From the NCBI RefSeq assembly GCF_001553645.1, contig NZ_CP014231.1:1550001-1614000 (forward strand): DNA of 64,000 nucleotides, in the 5' to 3' direction. This DNA is from Leptotrichia sp. oral taxon 847 (lineage in GTDB: Bacteria; Fusobacteriota; Fusobacteriia; Fusobacteriales; Leptotrichiaceae). The notes below the pieces were generated by a model. That model saw only the letters and a program-made list of their open reading frames with translations. It had not been told where the DNA came from and ran no database searches. Below are positions 47,973-56,611 of this stretch, in pieces (the first letter of the stretch is position 1; each line of letters begins with the position of its first letter). Made by a program: the position numbers and the translations under genes.

Positions 47973-49202
47973 GTGAAATCAATAGTAAAAAAAGTGTCAT
48001 TATTAGCAATTTCAATTTTGACAGTAACATCGTTAAATGCTGCCAATTTAATAGTTGGTGGAAATAAAAATGCAACAAAAATAAATAATACAAAAATATC
48101 AAAAAATAAAGAGTTAAGGGGTGTATGGGTTGCAAGTGTAAGTAACATAGACTGGCCATCAAAACCAGGACTTAGTATAGAAAGACAAAAATCGGAGTTT
48201 ATATCAATTCTTGACAATGTAAAAAATTGGAATATGAATGCCGTATTTGTTCAAATTAAACCTGAGTCTGATGCTTTTTATCCATCAAAATATGCACCTT
48301 GGTCTCGTTATTTGACTGGAACTCAAGGGGTGAATCCTGGATATGACCCACTAAAATTTATGGTGGAAGAAGCTCATAAGAGAGGAATAGAGTTTCACGC
48401 CTGGTTTAATCCTTATAGACTTACTGCAGGTGGAAGAGAAAAATTGTCAAGCGACAGTATCGGTATGAAGAAACCTGAATGGACTGTAACATACGGAGGG
48501 AAACTTTACTTAAACCCTGGTATTCCGGAAGTTAATGATTACGTTGTAAAAAGTATTGTCGAAGTTGTAAAAAATTATGATGTTGATGGAGTTCATATGG
48601 ACGATTATTTTTATCCATATAAAGTAAAAAATCAGGAATATCCAGATTCGGCACAGTATCAAAAATATGGTAAAAAATTCTCAAATATCGGTGATTGGAG
48701 AAGAAATAACATAAATACATTAGTTGAAAAATTACATAAAGAAATAAAAAAGGAAAATCCTAATGTAGAGTTTGGTATAAGTCCTTTTGGTGTCTGGAGA
48801 AATGATTCGACAGATCCTGCAAGAGGTTCTGCAACAAAAGCTGGAGTTCAGAATTATGATGACTTGTATGCGGATATTTTACTTTGGATGAATAATAACT
48901 GGATTGATTATGTTGCACCTCAAATTTACTGGAATCAGGGATTTAAAGCTGCTGAATACAACACTTTGGTGAAATGGTGGAGTAAGTATGCCGCTCAAAC
49001 AAATACTGATTTATACATAGGACAAGCTGCTTATAAAGTAAATGAATGGAAAAATGCAAGAGAGTTAGTAAATCAGATTAATTTTAACAGAAATTATCCA
49101 GAAGTTAAAGGAAGTATCTTTTTTAGCTATAAATCTTTACTAACAAATCCAAAAAATGCGACAAATAGTTTAAAACAAGGACCATATAGCTTGAATAATT
49201 AA
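47973..49202 (+). CDS. GHL10-family secreted glycoside hydrolase-like protein
   Basis: 409 residues starting at GTG with AAAGGAG. Signal peptide about 1-24. The mature part opens ELRGVWVASVSNIDWPSKPG and carries NAVFVQIKPESDAFYPS, GIEFHAWFNPYR, VDGVHMDDYFYP and ISPFGVWRN, the landmarks of GHL10 (DUF187) TIM barrels. Known members cleave denuded or modified glycan strands of peptidoglycan or act on other envelope sugars. Likely periplasmic. Confidence 0.88.
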   Translation: MKSIVKKVSLLAISILTVTSLNAANLIVGGNKNATKINNTKISKNKELRGVWVASVSNIDWPSKPGLSIERQKSEFISILDNVKNWNMNAVFVQIKPESDAFYPSKYAPWSRYLTGTQGVNPGYDPLKFMVEEAHKRGIEFHAWFNPYRLTAGGREKLSSDSIGMKKPEWTVTYGGKLYLNPGIPEVNDYVVKSIVEVVKNYDVDGVHMDDYFYPYKVKNQEYPDSAQYQKYGKKFSNIGDWRRNNINTLVEKLHKEIKKENPNVEFGISPFGVWRNDSTDPARGSATKAGVQNYDDLYADILLWMNNNWIDYVAPQIYWNQGFKAAEYNTLVKWWSKYAAQTNTDLYIGQAAYKVNEWKNARELVNQINFNRNYPEVKGSIFFSYKSLLTNPKNATNSLKQGPYSLNN

Positions 49203-49208
49203 TAAATT

Positions 49209-49256
49209 GAGACTTAGTTCTAAAAATTAGATTTTTGGAACAGTCTCTTTTTTTTA
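49209..49256 (+). terminator. Terminator after the GHL10 gene
   Basis: GAGAC...GTCTC outer stem with inner GTTC/GAAC and AAAAT/ATTTT pairs, followed by eight or more T. Confidence 0.85.
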
Positions 49257-49318
49257 AATTTTAGAAAAATTTTTTTAAATATGTTATAATGTAAAAAAAT
49301 TATGAAAAAGGAAAAAAG

Positions 49319-49990
49319 ATGGGAAAATTAATAATTATTGAAGGAATCGATGGAAGTGGAAAACAGACACAGACGGAATTACTATACCAAAAGTTGTGTA
49401 AGTTAAAAGGGAAAGAAAAAATAAAAAAAATCTCTTTTCCAAATTATGAGAGCAGAGCCTCAGAACCTGTAAAAATGTATCTTGCAGGAGAATTTGGGGA
49501 AAAAGCTCAAAGCGTGAATGCTTATGCAGCATCAGTTCTTTATTCTGTCGATAGATTTGCTTCATACAAAATGGAATGGGAAAAGTTTTACAACGATGGA
49601 GGAATAGTTATAAGTGATAGATATACAATTTCAAATATGATTCATCAAGTTCCAAAAATTAGTGATGAAACTGAAAAAGAAAAATATTTGGAATGGCTAA
49701 TTGATTTGGAATGGAATAAAATTGGTTTGCCTAAGCCTGACATTGTGTTTTTTTTGGATATCCCTTTTGAGATTAGCGAAAAGCTCATGGAAAATCGTGA
49801 AAATAAGATAACTGGAGAAATTAAAAAAGATATTCATGAAAAGGATAAAGAATATTTGAAAAAATCATATAAAACGGCAAAAAGTCTTGCGCTAAAATAT
49901 AACTGGAAAATAATTTCTTGTGTAAATAACGGTAAATTAAAGTCAATTGACGAAATTAATGATGAAATAATGAAATTATTATTTATTTAA
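49319..49990 (+). CDS. tmk: Thymidylate kinase-like protein
   Basis: 223 residues. P loop IIIEGIDGSGKQTQTELL (the usual GKST is GKQT), a DRY motif in VISDRYTISN, and VFFLDIPFEIS with a nearby Arg/Glu lid. It phosphorylates dTMP to dTDP. It is somewhat divergent from textbook Tmk, resembling the longer thymidylate kinases of some anaerobes. TATAAT at 49285-49290 is a probable -10. Monocistronic with a strong terminator. Confidence 0.85.
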   Translation: MGKLIIIEGIDGSGKQTQTELLYQKLCKLKGKEKIKKISFPNYESRASEPVKMYLAGEFGEKAQSVNAYAASVLYSVDRFASYKMEWEKFYNDGGIVISDRYTISNMIHQVPKISDETEKEKYLEWLIDLEWNKIGLPKPDIVFFLDIPFEISEKLMENRENKITGEIKKDIHEKDKEYLKKSYKTAKSLALKYNWKIISCVNNGKLKSIDEINDEIMKLLFI

Positions 49991-49991
49991 A

Positions 49992-50030
49992 AAAGTCAGA
50001 AGTACTTTTTTGTGCTTTCTGACTTTTTTA
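49992..50030 (+). terminator. Bidirectional terminator (tmk / phosphatase)
   Basis: AAAGTCAGAA (49992-50001) pairs perfectly with TTCTGACTTT (50017-50026). T runs on one side and A runs on the other serve both convergent genes. Confidence 0.85.
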
Positions 50031-50032
50031 TT

Positions 50033-50761
50033 TTACCATGCAGAGTTTATTAAAACTTCTTCACCATATCCGCCATTCATTTTTTGTGGGTTTGTGGAAT
50101 TGTAAGGTCTTTGGACTCTTATTCCTCGGATTCCTAATTCTCTTGCAGCTAAGATATCATCATCGCTATCACCATAGTGGATTGAAACGTTGTGTTTTTT
50201 CATATAGAATGATTTATCATATTTGTAGCCACCTTTTGGAGTATCGGCTGTATATTCAACATAAACTTCTTTTGGCAATTCAAAATATCTTTGCAATGTT
50301 TTAGAAAGTTTTGTCGAAGTATAGTTTTTATCTTTGGAATGTTTTGTTCTTCCTGTGATGAAAAATATGTTATCCCCTCTTTCCAAGTGCATTTTAATTA
50401 AATCTTTTGCAGATTGTTTTGGAATTGAGTGTTCATCTCCGTTTTCAGCTACATAATCCCAGAATTTCTGGTTATGAAGATAACTTGCGGCACCACTCTT
50501 ATCTCCTGGAATTTGAAAATAATGCTGTCCGTAGATAAAATATCCGCTTGAATGAAGCAATGTGTCATCAATGTCAAAACTTACATTAATTGGACCTTTT
50601 CCCTCCAAACTTTTTTTAATATCGTCAACAGATACAAAATGAACGGCTTTTTGAACTTTGTCTGTTGAATAAAATCCTTCGTGTGTATAAGGGACTTTCG
50701 GTCCAGATGCAAATATTACAGATGCAGTAAATAAAAATAATAATGTTTTTTTCATTTTCAT
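50033..50761 (-). CDS. aphA: Class B acid phosphatase
   Basis: 242 residues from the ATG at 50761 with AGGAGG upstream; a 31-codon extension further upstream overlaps the end of putP and is unlikely. Signal peptide about 1-19. The HAD nucleophile motif is FDIDDTLLHSSGYF, FITGRTK is motif II, and HYGDSDDDILAARE holds the metal Asps. Periplasmic phosphomonoesterase of the AphA type. Confidence 0.88.
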   Translation of the reverse strand: MKMKKTLLFLFTASVIFASGPKVPYTHEGFYSTDKVQKAVHFVSVDDIKKSLEGKGPINVSFDIDDTLLHSSGYFIYGQHYFQIPGDKSGAASYLHNQKFWDYVAENGDEHSIPKQSAKDLIKMHLERGDNIFFITGRTKHSKDKNYTSTKLSKTLQRYFELPKEVYVEYTADTPKGGYKYDKSFYMKKHNVSIHYGDSDDDILAARELGIRGIRVQRPYNSTNPQKMNGGYGEEVLINSAW

Positions 50762-50826
50762 AACATTTCCTCCTATATATTTTTTATTTTTATAAATTTT
50801 TTTAATCAAAAAATTATTTAATGAAT

Positions 50827-52275
50827 TTATGAATGTTGCATTGAATTTGAACACTTTTTTTTACTAAATTTTTCCAAAATATACAAAGTTATGGAATTTA
50901 CTATAAATCCAGGAACGATTTCGTAGATTGTTTTTCCAAGTCCACACTGATTCCAAAAAATAACTGTGACAGTTGCGATAAGCATTGAAATTAATATATT
51001 TTGCCAGTGTAAATTTTTCTTGTATAAAATAAATAAAATTACTGGAGAAAATACAGCACCAAAACCTGCCCAAGCGTAAGAAACTAGTGATAAAACTTGT
51101 GAGTTTGGATTCATTGCCAAAACTGTTGCAATAATAAAAATTAAAATTATAAATGTTCTCCCAACCCATATAAGTTCTTTGTGGCTTTTTTTTCTTTTGA
51201 CAATGTATTTGTAAAAATCTTCTGTCAAAGTATTTGAAGCAACCAATAATTGTGCAGAAATTGTTGACATTATAGCTGATAAAATCGCAGCATACAAAAT
51301 TCCTGCAACCCAAGGATTGAAAAGTCCACCAATCATGTAAATAAAGATTTTTTCAGCATCACCTGAAATTGTTTTTATATCAGGATAAAGTGCCATTCCT
51401 GTAAGTCCAACAGCAATTGACCCAACAAGAGAAATAATAACCCAGACCATCGCAATAAGCCGTGCTTTCCAAAGTTCATTTACATCTTTTATACTCATAA
51501 ATTTTACAATTATGTGCGGTTGTCCAAAATATCCGAGTCCCCATCCAAGTCCTGAAATAATGACAGGTAAACTAAGCGCTTCAGGATATTTTAAAAGATT
51601 TAAAGAAATATGTTTTTGCATCATAGCGGTTTCAATTCCTTTATTTCCGCCAACTATAAAATATGCAACGACAGGAACGACAATTATTGCAAAAAACATA
51701 AGTATTCCCTGAAAAAAATCAGTCCAAACTCCAGCTAAGTAGCCACCTAAAAAAGTATAAATAATAATAGTTCCACCACCTAGTAAAACTCCTAATTTAT
51801 AGTCAATTCCAAGAAGTGACTGAAATAATTTTCCGTTTGAGACCAAACCCGAAGCAGAATAAATTGTAAAGAAAAATAATATTACAATTGCAGAAAAAGT
51901 TTTTACATATCCTTTTTTATCGCCTGATTTTCTCGATAAAAATGTAGGAATTGTCAGTGCATCGTGTTCTTCCGTTTGAGTTCTAAGTTTTGGTGCAACG
52001 AATTTCCAGTTTAAATATGTTCCGATGGTAAGACCTACAATGACCCATATTTGCTTTAATCCAGATAAATAAACAGCTCCAGGTAGTCCTAAAAGTAGCC
52101 ATCCACTCATATCACTGGCTTGAGCTGACATCGCTGTAACCCAGTATCCAACACCTCTTCCGCCTAGAACATAATCTTCGTGTGTGTCTGTTTTTATGTA
52201 AAAATACACTCCTATTCCTATTAAAAATAATAAATATATTCCAAATGTTATAAATGTTTCAATTCCAACTGACAT
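50827..52275 (-). CDS. putP: Sodium/proline symporter
   Basis: 482 residues, about 13 membrane helices. The SSS-family signatures include MSAQASDMSGWLLLGLPGA (sodium site), GGYLAGVWTDFFQG and AAILSAIMSTISAQLLVASN. The length and these motifs match PutP, which imports proline with Na+. AAGGAG precedes the ATG. A 65-bp gap separates it from the phosphatase gene downstream. Confidence 0.92.
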   Translation of the reverse strand: MSVGIETFITFGIYLLFLIGIGVYFYIKTDTHEDYVLGGRGVGYWVTAMSAQASDMSGWLLLGLPGAVYLSGLKQIWVIVGLTIGTYLNWKFVAPKLRTQTEEHDALTIPTFLSRKSGDKKGYVKTFSAIVILFFFTIYSASGLVSNGKLFQSLLGIDYKLGVLLGGGTIIIYTFLGGYLAGVWTDFFQGILMFFAIIVVPVVAYFIVGGNKGIETAMMQKHISLNLLKYPEALSLPVIISGLGWGLGYFGQPHIIVKFMSIKDVNELWKARLIAMVWVIISLVGSIAVGLTGMALYPDIKTISGDAEKIFIYMIGGLFNPWVAGILYAAILSAIMSTISAQLLVASNTLTEDFYKYIVKRKKSHKELIWVGRTFIILIFIIATVLAMNPNSQVLSLVSYAWAGFGAVFSPVILFILYKKNLHWQNILISMLIATVTVIFWNQCGLGKTIYEIVPGFIVNSITLYILEKFSKKKCSNSMQHS

Positions 52276-52308
52276 TTTTTCTCCTTCTTTTTCTCTATAT
52301 ATAATTTT

Positions 52309-53007
52309 TTATTTAGACATTTCAGCAAGTAAAATTCCACCTGCGACAGATACATTCAAAGAATTGATTTTTCCATTTAAGTGAATTTTTACGATTTTAT
52401 CACAATGCTCTCTAACTTTTTTTCTCATTCCATTTCCCTCGCTTCCAAGTACAAGGCAAACTTTATTTGGATATTTTTCTTCGTAGTAGTAGCATTCCCC
52501 ATTCGCCTCAGCGCCATAAACCATATATCCATATTTTTTTAATTTGTCGATTGTATCTGAGATATTTGTAACTTTTACAATATCCACATGTTCTATCGCT
52601 CCTGTCGATGATTTTACAACTGTTTCTGTCACTTTTACACTATTTCTGTCTTGAATGATTATTCCATCAACTCCAAAACATTCAGCACTTCTGATTATTG
52701 CACCAAAATTTCTTGGGTCTTGAACTTGATCTAAAATTATTATTTTTGAATTTTCTTTTCTCAAAACTTTTTCCAAAAATGCGTTTAGGTCAACATAGTA
52801 GTCAAAATCTGAGATTATTGCGACGACACCTTGTGAATTTTCAATTCTTTTGTCGTGATAAAAAACTTTTATATTTTTTTTACTTGCTAAATTTAAAATA
52901 TTTTTTATAGTTTCTTTCTTGACTTTTTTATAAATTTCAAGTTTTTCAATATTTTTATCGGATTTTAAAACTTCCGTTACAGGATTAATTCCTATGATTT
53001 TTTCCAT
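52309..53007 (-). CDS. rlmB: 23S rRNA 2'-O-methyltransferase (RlmB/TrmH family)
   Basis: 232 residues. An N-terminal L30e-like substrate domain (IIGINPVTEVLKSDKNIEKL) is followed by the SPOUT knot: DQVQDPRNFGAIIRSAECFG, LVLGSEGNGMRKKV and LNVSVAGGILLAEM. RlmB methylates G2251 of 23S rRNA; a tRNA (TrmH) target cannot be excluded by eye. The ribosome site is weak. Confidence 0.88.
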   Translation of the reverse strand: MEKIIGINPVTEVLKSDKNIEKLEIYKKVKKETIKNILNLASKKNIKVFYHDKRIENSQGVVAIISDFDYYVDLNAFLEKVLRKENSKIIILDQVQDPRNFGAIIRSAECFGVDGIIIQDRNSVKVTETVVKSSTGAIEHVDIVKVTNISDTIDKLKKYGYMVYGAEANGECYYYEEKYPNKVCLVLGSEGNGMRKKVREHCDKIVKIHLNGKINSLNVSVAGGILLAEMSK

Positions 53008-53107
53008 ATTTTTCTCGTTCTCGCTTTCTTTTTGTGATTTATATTAATTATAACAAAAAAATCAGCTTTTGTCTTGTTTAAATTTCATCTATTTTAAAGA
53101 AAAAAAA

Positions 53108-53222
53108 TAAAAATTTTAGTTTTACTGTTCTTTTATTATAAATTTTAAAAATATTCTATCCAACTTATTAAAAAAATATCATATAAAAAGTTCATATAAC
53201 ATCTATACAGCTCAAAAAATTC
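53108..53222. repeat. Direct repeat, copy A
   Basis: About 115 bp, roughly 85% identical to copy B at 56373-56484, same orientation. Both contain TTTTAGTTTTACTGTTC at one end and ATCTATACAGCTCAAAAAAT at the other. Copy A lies in the 373-bp gap between rlmB and the immunity gene at 53381. Beyond it (53223-53330) no gene or known motif is seen. Confidence 0.85.
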
Positions 53223-53332
53223 ATTTTTAGTATAAAACCCTATGTTTTGAATGAAAATTTTGACTTACAGGGGTTATATGGGTGAATTTGATGTAATTAA
53301 AATATTTTGTTAATTTGTAATGTCTAAAAATG

Positions 53333-53372
53333 AGAAAAAAAATAACCGCTGTCTTTTACAACAACGGTTATT
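53333..53372 (-). terminator. Terminator of the Imm49-like gene
   Basis: AATAACCG (53341-53348) pairs with CGGTTATT (53365-53372); T run on the minus strand follows. Confidence 0.8.
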
Positions 53373-53380
53373 TAAAAATT

Positions 53381-54261
53381 TTATAAATTTAAATTCCAGC
53401 TGTTTTTCCATTCTTTCCATTCTTTCGGTGTTACTGTTGCCAAATCAAAATCTTTCATAAAATCATACGGATCTTCATATTTTTCAAGCGGAGTTATGTC
53501 TATTAATTCTTTTGGTGCTACTTCATTGTCAATTTCCAAGTCTATTCCATGATATAATGCTATTTTTGCATAAATAATTACATACACATGTAAATAAAAC
53601 TCGTAATCTGGATTACAGTCATTAGAAAATTTTCTTGCCACCTTCTGTTCCATCATCCCGTCTATAGCTTTTTTCATTCCATCAATATCTTTATCTGCCA
53701 AAGCACTTAAAAATTCATAGTGCAGTTCTCCGTATTTATAATAACTATCTTTCAGTGGCTTTTCCAAATATGCACTACATCTTTTTTTGACTTCTTCAAA
53801 ATCTCCTCTTATTGCATGAAGAATTACACGAATTAAGAAAAATGATCCATAATCATTTTTTAAATATCCATATTTATTTTTTTCACTGTTATAATCATCT
53901 GGCATTATCATATCCATATTATTTTTAAAAAATGTTATAAAATCAGGATTGTTTGACATAAACATTTCAAACATTCGAGAAACTTGAGAAAAAAGTCTAC
54001 TTTTTATATCATTACCAAGAATTTTTAATTTCCCGCCGATAAAACAATTTTTTCTATGTTCTACTATATTTTTTTCTATCAATAAATTTTTTGAAGATAA
54101 CATAAAATAATCCATTGCAAAAAATCTTATTCCTGCTAAAATATTTCCTTTTTTATTTTCAATAAACTCTAAGTTTTCTTCTATTTCTTTTTTGTCATTT
54201 CGACAATCTTTACTCTCTCAATCCCTTTTTTATATTTATTTTCACTTGCTACAATACTCAT
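53381..54261 (-). pseudogene. Imm49-like immunity protein, frameshifted near its start
   Basis: The main frame (from 54115 down) encodes 244 residues including FFLIRVILHAIRGDFEEV, YEFYLHVYVIIYAKIAL and NEVAPKELIDITPLEKYEDP, a pattern I associate with the Imm49 family. The frame is open upstream of its first ATG (NKKGNILAGIRFFA), and a better start, ATG at 54261 with AGGAG, reads SIVASENKYKKGIERVKIVE in another frame. A one-base shift near 54200 separates them. Initiation at 54115 would lose about 45 residues. It follows the toxin tail by 14 bp. Confidence 0.6.
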
Positions 54262-54275
54262 TTTTCACTCCTGTT

Positions 54276-54629
54276 TTATTTATTTTCAATATTTACTGGT
54301 ACAAAAATTAATTTTTCGTTTGTTTTATCGACACCAACTAATCCTGTTTTTAATTTACCATTTTTTTGTGCTGCTTTTATTTCTTTTGCTACCGAACTAT
54401 TTTGTCCTAATTTTTGTACCAGAGTATCAATCCAATCAGATGACATTTGTCTTGTATCCCCTGCTCCTTTATTTGATACACTCATATTTCCTGATTTTGC
54501 AATCTGTTTACTATCAAGTATCCAAACTTCTCCAGTTTTTTTAAATATTTTGACAAAGGTGTATACATCTAAAAAGGAATAAATTTAACAACTCGTATTT
54601 TCCTGTGAATGATTTTTTTAATAAAATCT
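54276..54629 (-). pseudogene. Orphan toxin C-terminus (PD-(D/E)XK-like nuclease fragment)
   Basis: An open stretch of 117 codons with no start, ending 14 bp before the Imm49-like start. It contains VKIFKKTGEVWILDSKQIAK and SNKGAGDTRQMSSDWIDTL. The strand ending ILDSKQ followed by a Gln-Met-Ser-x-x-Trp helix resembles the D-x-K core of restriction-endonuclease-like CDI toxins; this is inference. ATG at 54485 could start only the last 69 residues. It is the tail of a CdiA/hemagglutinin-type protein. Confidence 0.55.
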
Positions 54630-54631
54630 TA

Positions 54632-54770
54632 TTTATTCCATTGATTCCTTATGTCTTGTTTAAAACATATTTTTTTTATTTTATCTTCTTCTACTATAGC
54701 TGCTTCTCTAGTTCCTAAATGTTAGTTTCTCCATGTAGTATATGATTAAAATCAAAATTTCGAGTAATAG
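54632..54770 (-). pseudogene. Second, heavily decayed toxin remnant
   Basis: Short open pieces in two frames (NFDFNHILHGETNI, then GTREAAIVEEDKIKKI and FKQDIRNQWNK) interrupted by stops. The HILHGE motif recalls the first His region of EndoU-type toxins. The evidence is weak. The rest of the 54630-54844 gap shows nothing else. Confidence 0.3.
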
Positions 54771-54844
54771 AATTTTTTTATAAGCATAACTAGAATTCTT
54801 TAGTCAATTCAGAATATGATTTAAATTTCATTAAATTCTAAAAA

Positions 54845-55249
54845 TTAAAATGGATAAATGTCATATTCAAATATTTCTGAACTGATTTTATATATTTTGT
54901 TTTTTAATTCATCAAGTTGATTATTAATTTGATAAACTTCTTCAATTTTTTTTTTGTCATTTTCTTCTGATTCAATTAAATAGAAGTAATAAGAAGAAAA
55001 ACCTTGATCTTTTGGTTCTGGACTTCCCCATTTACTCCATTTTCTTATTTCATCTTTTATTTCTTTTTTCAATTCTTCTGGAAATATTTCTCTTTCCCCA
55101 TAGATTACAATATTTAATATGCATAAATAATCTAGTAATGAAATTTTGATTGGTTCATATAAATCTTTTCTTTTTTTCAACTCATTTCTTTTTTTTAAGA
55201 AAGTTTCTACTGCCTCTTTTAATTCTATGTATTTTTCCAATTTCTCCAC
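54845..55249 (-). CDS. Putative immunity protein (unknown family)
   Basis: 134 residues, charged and helical, no signal peptide. It contains KISLLDYLCILNIVIYGERE, SPEPKDQGFSSYYFYLIES and a Lys/Glu-rich C-terminal coiled coil. I do not recognise the family. It starts at GTG with GGAGG ten bases upstream, 18 bp after the end of a toxin fragment, the usual place of a cognate immunity gene. Confidence 0.6.
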   Translation of the reverse strand: MEKLEKYIELKEAVETFLKKRNELKKRKDLYEPIKISLLDYLCILNIVIYGEREIFPEELKKEIKDEIRKWSKWGSPEPKDQGFSSYYFYLIESEENDKKKIEEVYQINNQLDELKNKIYKISSEIFEYDIYPF

Positions 55250-55267
55250 TTCCTAAACACCTCCATT

Positions 55268-55683
55268 TTATTTACTATATTTAAAAAGTTCAATTCCAGG
55301 TATTCTAGTATCGGGTATAAATATCTGATTTGTCTCCATTCCTCCCAAATACATTCCACCTTGTGGCGCAACTGGACCTTCATATGTAACTGTTCCTGCA
55401 GGTATTCTAACTGCATATACCTGTTCTATCATAGATTTAGCAGTCTGTTTCCTGTATTTAAATTTTTAGCCGCATTCCCTGCTGTCTGTGTAATTCTTTC
55501 AACATTTCTTGTATGGCTTGTAACTTCTGTTGTGCTGGAAGTTGTATTATGTGGCAGTCTCCTGGATACAATTTTTGAAGGTTTTGTCACATTTTCAGGA
55601 ACTCGGAATACTCCATCAGATCCCTCTTCAAGAACTGTCGCTCCTTTTCTTGTAGCGACGATTATGTTATTTTTTATTATGTG
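55268..55683 (-). pseudogene. Hemagglutinin/CdiA C-terminal fragment, frameshifted
   Basis: First frame: ATRKGATVLEEGSDGVFRVP, then a Thr/Ser-rich linker to ITQTAGNAAKNLNTGN. It then stops, and the next frame continues TAKSMIEQVYAVRIPAGTVT, YEGPVAPQGGMYLGG and NQIFIPDTRIPGIELF to a stop at 55268. The ending VAPQGG..GG...QIFIP resembles the C-termini of TNT or ADP-ribosyl-type toxins, a low-confidence reading. No start codon with a ribosome site. A plus-strand frame of 108 codons here is a shadow. Confidence 0.55.
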
Positions 55684-55695
55684 TTAAAAAAAATT

Positions 55696-56223
55696 TTAAT
55701 ATTTAACTTTGTAATTTAGATAAAATTTCTCTATATTTTTTATTACTTTATCTTCTGTCAAAAACTGAATTCCCTTTAATTTATTATGTTCTTTCGATAT
55801 AATTTCATTTTTACTTATATCATTATTTTGTATTATTTTTTTTAATTTCTTTTTAAAATTTTTCCATATTTTTTTATTATCATGAATCATTTCCAATATC
55901 ATGTTAATTGAAAATATATCTAGATATTTTAAATCTTTTTCAAACGCACTTATTGTTTTATCTAAAAGATGATTATCTTCTAAAGTTTCAGTTAATATAT
56001 ATAGAATATTCCAGTATTTATCATATTTTAAGTTTATATTCTTCACTTCACTTATTGTTGATAGTATTTTCTCTACTTTTTCTTTTAACCATTTTCTTTC
56101 TTCTTTTTTTGAAATATTAAATTTCATATATTGATCAAGATACTCCTCTCTTTGCATATGAAAATAACTTCCATTATAATGTAAAAATATTTTTTTTGCT
56201 TCACTATAGTCTTTTATAATCAT
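55696..56223 (-). CDS. Putative immunity protein coupled to a toxin tail
   Basis: 175 residues, no signal peptide, Lys/Ile/Asn-rich and predicted helical (YNGSYFHMQREEYLDQYMKF near the start, LKYLDIFSINMILEMIHDNK later). I do not recognise the family. Its ATG overlaps the stop of the toxin fragment (TAATG), so the two were translated together, as toxin and immunity genes often are. Confidence 0.6.
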   Translation of the reverse strand: MIIKDYSEAKKIFLHYNGSYFHMQREEYLDQYMKFNISKKEERKWLKEKVEKILSTISEVKNINLKYDKYWNILYILTETLEDNHLLDKTISAFEKDLKYLDIFSINMILEMIHDNKKIWKNFKKKLKKIIQNNDISKNEIISKEHNKLKGIQFLTEDKVIKNIEKFYLNYKVKY

Positions 56224-56420
56224 TATTGTTTCACCGCTTTCCAGAATTCTCCATCTTTTATAAATTTAAAACCATTATCTTTTAAAAAATTTACTTCTTT
56301 TTGAAAATATCCACTTGCTTTCATAGGATCATGTGAAAGATAAAAAATTTTCCCTTGCTGTAATTGCTGTTCTAAAAATTTTAGTTTTACTGTTCTTTTA
56401 CTATGAATTTTAAAAATGTT
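56223..56420 (-). pseudogene. Orphan toxin tail
   Basis: Open frame without a start: LEQQLQQGKIFYLSHDPMKA, then FQKEVNFLKDNGFKFIKDGE and FWKAVKQ before a stop that overlaps the next ATG. The pattern (cytoplasmic, charged, immediately before a small helical ORF) fits a displaced CdiA C-terminus. The upstream part merges into direct repeat B at about 56373, where the homologous coding sequence seems to end. Confidence 0.55.
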
Positions 56421-56484
56421 TTATCTAACCATAAAAAATATCATTTAAAAAGCTTGTATAATATCTATACAGCTCAAAAAATCA
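56373..56484. repeat. Direct repeat, copy B
   Basis: About 112 bp, roughly 85% identical to copy A at 53108-53222. It begins inside the toxin tail and reaches the 56508-56553 hairpin. The block between A and B (53.1-56.4 kb) holds three toxin remnants and three immunity-like genes. Confidence 0.85.
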
Positions 56485-56507
56485 GTATTTGGAATACAGA
56501 AAAAATG

Positions 56508-56553
56508 TAAAAAAACTGCATCTCCTATTTTGTGCCCAAGATTTAGGTGCAGT
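56508..56553 (-). terminator. Terminator of the exported-protein pair
   Basis: ACTGCA(C/T)CT arms (56515-56523 and 56545-56553) with a 21-base loop; on the minus strand a seven-T run follows. Confidence 0.65.
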
Positions 56554-56611
56554 ATAAAATAATTTTCTGACATCTTTTTTCTTTTTTTTAATGTAATTTT
56601 TTATTTATGAT

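Noticed and set aside
55361-55687. 108-codon plus-strand ORF in the toxin region
   Set aside because: It is antisense to a hemagglutinin fragment that has recognisable protein features on the minus strand.
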